This document shows, in pieces, positions 6,171 through 7,222 of a stretch of DNA of 7,222 nucleotides (positions are counted from its first letter, which is position 1; every line of letters starts with the position of its first letter). The notes under the pieces were generated by a model. The model was not told where the DNA came from. It saw only the letters and a list, made by a program, of their open reading frames with translations, and did no database searches. The stretch is from Pseudanabaena sp. UBA1465. GTDB taxonomy: Bacteria; Cyanobacteriota; Cyanobacteriia; Pseudanabaenales; Pseudanabaenaceae. Both the position numbers and the translations under genes were made by a program. The stretch lies in contig DCSN01000245.1 of NCBI GenBank assembly GCA_002325645.1, forward strand, positions 33,400-40,621. Reading direction: 5' to 3'.

Positions 6171-6419
6171 GACGGTTTACCTTAACCTTAATATTTTCCT
6201 AACAATTTATAGGTTAGTACATTTCTATGCTGATGTTGTCAAAATTCACACAAAATGCAATAAAGTACACCTCCCAAAGGATTGATTTAGGTTGTTTTCA
6301 CTTTTTCTAAAGGCTGAGAAACATACTAGGAAAGGGTTCCCACTTCTAAGGGTTAATTTAACTTCTACAAACATCTACATAAAACGTGTCATTACTTCAT
6401 TTACAGGTATTTTTTAAAT
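6171..6419. other. Divergent intergenic region upstream of pgl
   Basis: This AT-rich gap contains the control regions of two divergent genes. Besides the candidate promoter pair, it holds two direct AAGGGTT copies (6332-6338 and 6349-6355) seventeen bases apart, about 70-90 bases before the pgl start, which could be a paired regulator site. No GTA-N8-TAC NtcA-type site, riboswitch-like structure, RNA gene or coding frame was seen. Confidence 0.5.
6214..6266. promoter_or_regulatory. Possible divergent promoter pair between the small gene and pgl
   Basis: The sequence TTGTCAA at 6236-6242 supplies a -35-like box on both strands. On the minus strand it reads TTGACA (6242-6237), a consensus -35, with TACTAA (6219-6214) seventeen bases on as a poor -10. 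On the plus strand TTGTCA (6236-6241) is followed nineteen bases later by TAAAGT (6261-6266), also imperfect. If both were used, the -35 boxes would overlap and the divergent genes would compete for polymerase. This rests on pattern matching alone. Confidence 0.3.
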
Positions 6420-7133
6420 ATGGCTAGACAGGTAGAAATTTGGAACGATCGCGCCGAAATTGCTAACCGAGCATTGATGTTATGTCAAATTGCCTATGAT
6501 CAAGCGATCGCTAAAGGCGATAAATTTACGATTGTTGCTGCGGGGGGCAGTACACCTCGCGTATTGTATGAACTCTTAGCCAGTAAGGAATGGGACTGGT
6601 CAAAGGTACATGTTTTTTGGGGAGATGAGCGCTATGTGCCTGTGACCGATCCGCAGAGCAATGAGGGTATGACCCGCGCTGCATGGCTCGATCGCGTAGC
6701 TATTCCTGCGATCAATATTCATGCCGTTCCCACTGATCAAGCTGATCCCGCGATCGCCGCCGCCCAGTACGAGCAGCATATTCAAGAATTTTTTGGTGTT
6801 AGTGTAGGGGAAATCCCCCAGTTTGATTTGATTTTGCTAGGCATGGGTGACGATGGACATACTGCCTCATTATTCCCCCATACGACCGCCCTCAAGGTGC
6901 GCGATCGCCTTGTCACTGTTGGCGAAAAAGATGGACAGCCGCGCATTACTTTCACCGTGCCGCTTATTAATCAAGCTAAAGAAATAATTTTCATGATCGA
7001 GGGTGCGGCTAAGGCAAAAGCGCTTAAGGCTGTATTAGCGCCTAGTGGTGATGTTAGTCAATATCCTTCGCGCTTGATTACGGGTAATGCTTTTTGGCTC
7101 TGCGATCGCACTGCCATGAATCAAAAGCAATAG
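6420..7133 (+). CDS. pgl: 6-phosphogluconolactonase
   Basis: This enzyme hydrolyses 6-phosphogluconolactone to 6-phosphogluconate, the second step of the oxidative pentose phosphate pathway, which supplies NADPH to cyanobacteria in the dark. The 237-residue length is normal for the NagB/SugP-fold DevB family. Family motifs are all present: VAAGGSTPRVLYELL (39-53) for phosphate binding, VFWGDERYVP (65-74), and DLILLGMGDDGHTASLFPHT (136-155), which includes the catalytic-site GDDGHTASLFP. Glucosamine-6-phosphate deaminase shares the fold but not this GHTASLFP signature, so lactonase is strongly preferred. The ATG at 6420 gives the expected N-terminus; the AT-rich leader has no clear Shine-Dalgarno sequence. 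Neither glucose-6-phosphate dehydrogenase nor OpcA is in the window, so it appears monocistronic, with its own terminator at the stop. Confidence 0.96.
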   Translation: MARQVEIWNDRAEIANRALMLCQIAYDQAIAKGDKFTIVAAGGSTPRVLYELLASKEWDWSKVHVFWGDERYVPVTDPQSNEGMTRAAWLDRVAIPAINIHAVPTDQADPAIAAAQYEQHIQEFFGVSVGEIPQFDLILLGMGDDGHTASLFPHTTALKVRDRLVTVGEKDGQPRITFTVPLINQAKEIIFMIEGAAKAKALKAVLAPSGDVSQYPSRLITGNAFWLCDRTAMNQKQ

Positions 7134-7175
7134 CAAAACAAAAAAGGCTTGCGAAGCAAGCCTTTTTTGTTTTGC
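7133..7175. terminator. 20-bp perfect hairpin terminator after pgl (apex GCGAAGC)
   Basis: Bases 7133-7152 and 7156-7175 are exact reverse complements (20 bp) around GAA. The core AAGGCTTGC/GCAAGCCTT is followed by six T residues, then G and four T residues, so it is a good intrinsic terminator for pgl and works on both strands. The stem begins at the last base of the pgl stop codon. The core matches the 4162-4226 hairpin at the apex (CTTGCGAAGCAAG), but the outer arms differ. Confidence 0.93.
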
Positions 7176-7222
7176 AGCAGTTTCTGATCAAATGAACCAC
7201 AAGAGAATTTTTAAAAGTGTTG

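Noticed and set aside
1254..7133. A novel multi-gene defence or metabolic system
   Set aside because: The recognised genes are standard housekeeping enzymes on both strands with separate terminators; nothing links them functionally. The unusual content is in the intergenic hairpins and the asnS tail duplication.

Overview
The window looks like chromosomal DNA of a cyanobacterium. The octamer GCGATCGC (the cyanobacterial HIP1 sequence) occurs about 21 times by hand count, roughly once per 340 bases, and every copy I located lies inside a gene. The AT-rich intergenic DNA and the type of dispersed hairpin would fit a Pseudanabaena-like filamentous cyanobacterium, but that genus guess comes from memory and was not tested.

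Layout. A 360-codon coiled-coil gene of unknown function (175-1257, +) overlaps ruvA (1254-1898, +) by ATGA, so the two are probably translationally coupled. A short RNase D-type exonuclease gene (1974-2597, +) follows after a perfect hairpin. Two more palindromes separate it from guanine deaminase guaD (2817-4160, +). That gene converges on asnS, asparaginyl-tRNA synthetase (4288-5688, -). An AT-rich gap with an octamer microsatellite (5892-5927) leads to a 69-codon unassigned gene (5961-6170, -). This diverges from pgl, 6-phosphogluconolactonase (6420-7133, +), which ends in a strong hairpin terminator. Bases 1-174 hold no gene I can support.

The genes are housekeeping functions (Holliday-junction processing, RNA trimming, purine salvage, tRNA charging, oxidative pentose phosphate pathway) and do not form one pathway. 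I see no mobile element, CRISPR array, tRNA, rRNA or defence system.

The notable signal lies between the genes. Six long, perfect or near-perfect palindromes with 2-3 base centres sit within about three bases of stop codons or beside another such hairpin. Five have the apex GC-RAA-GC on one strand, including the unusually stable DNA mini-hairpin heptamer GCGAAGC twice. Two are clear copies of one sequence and show a compensatory base-pair change. Downstream of asnS lies a second copy of that gene's last eight codons, differing only at synonymous positions from the final seven codons of the intact gene. This suggests replacement by a diverged allele or a local duplication involving the hairpin.
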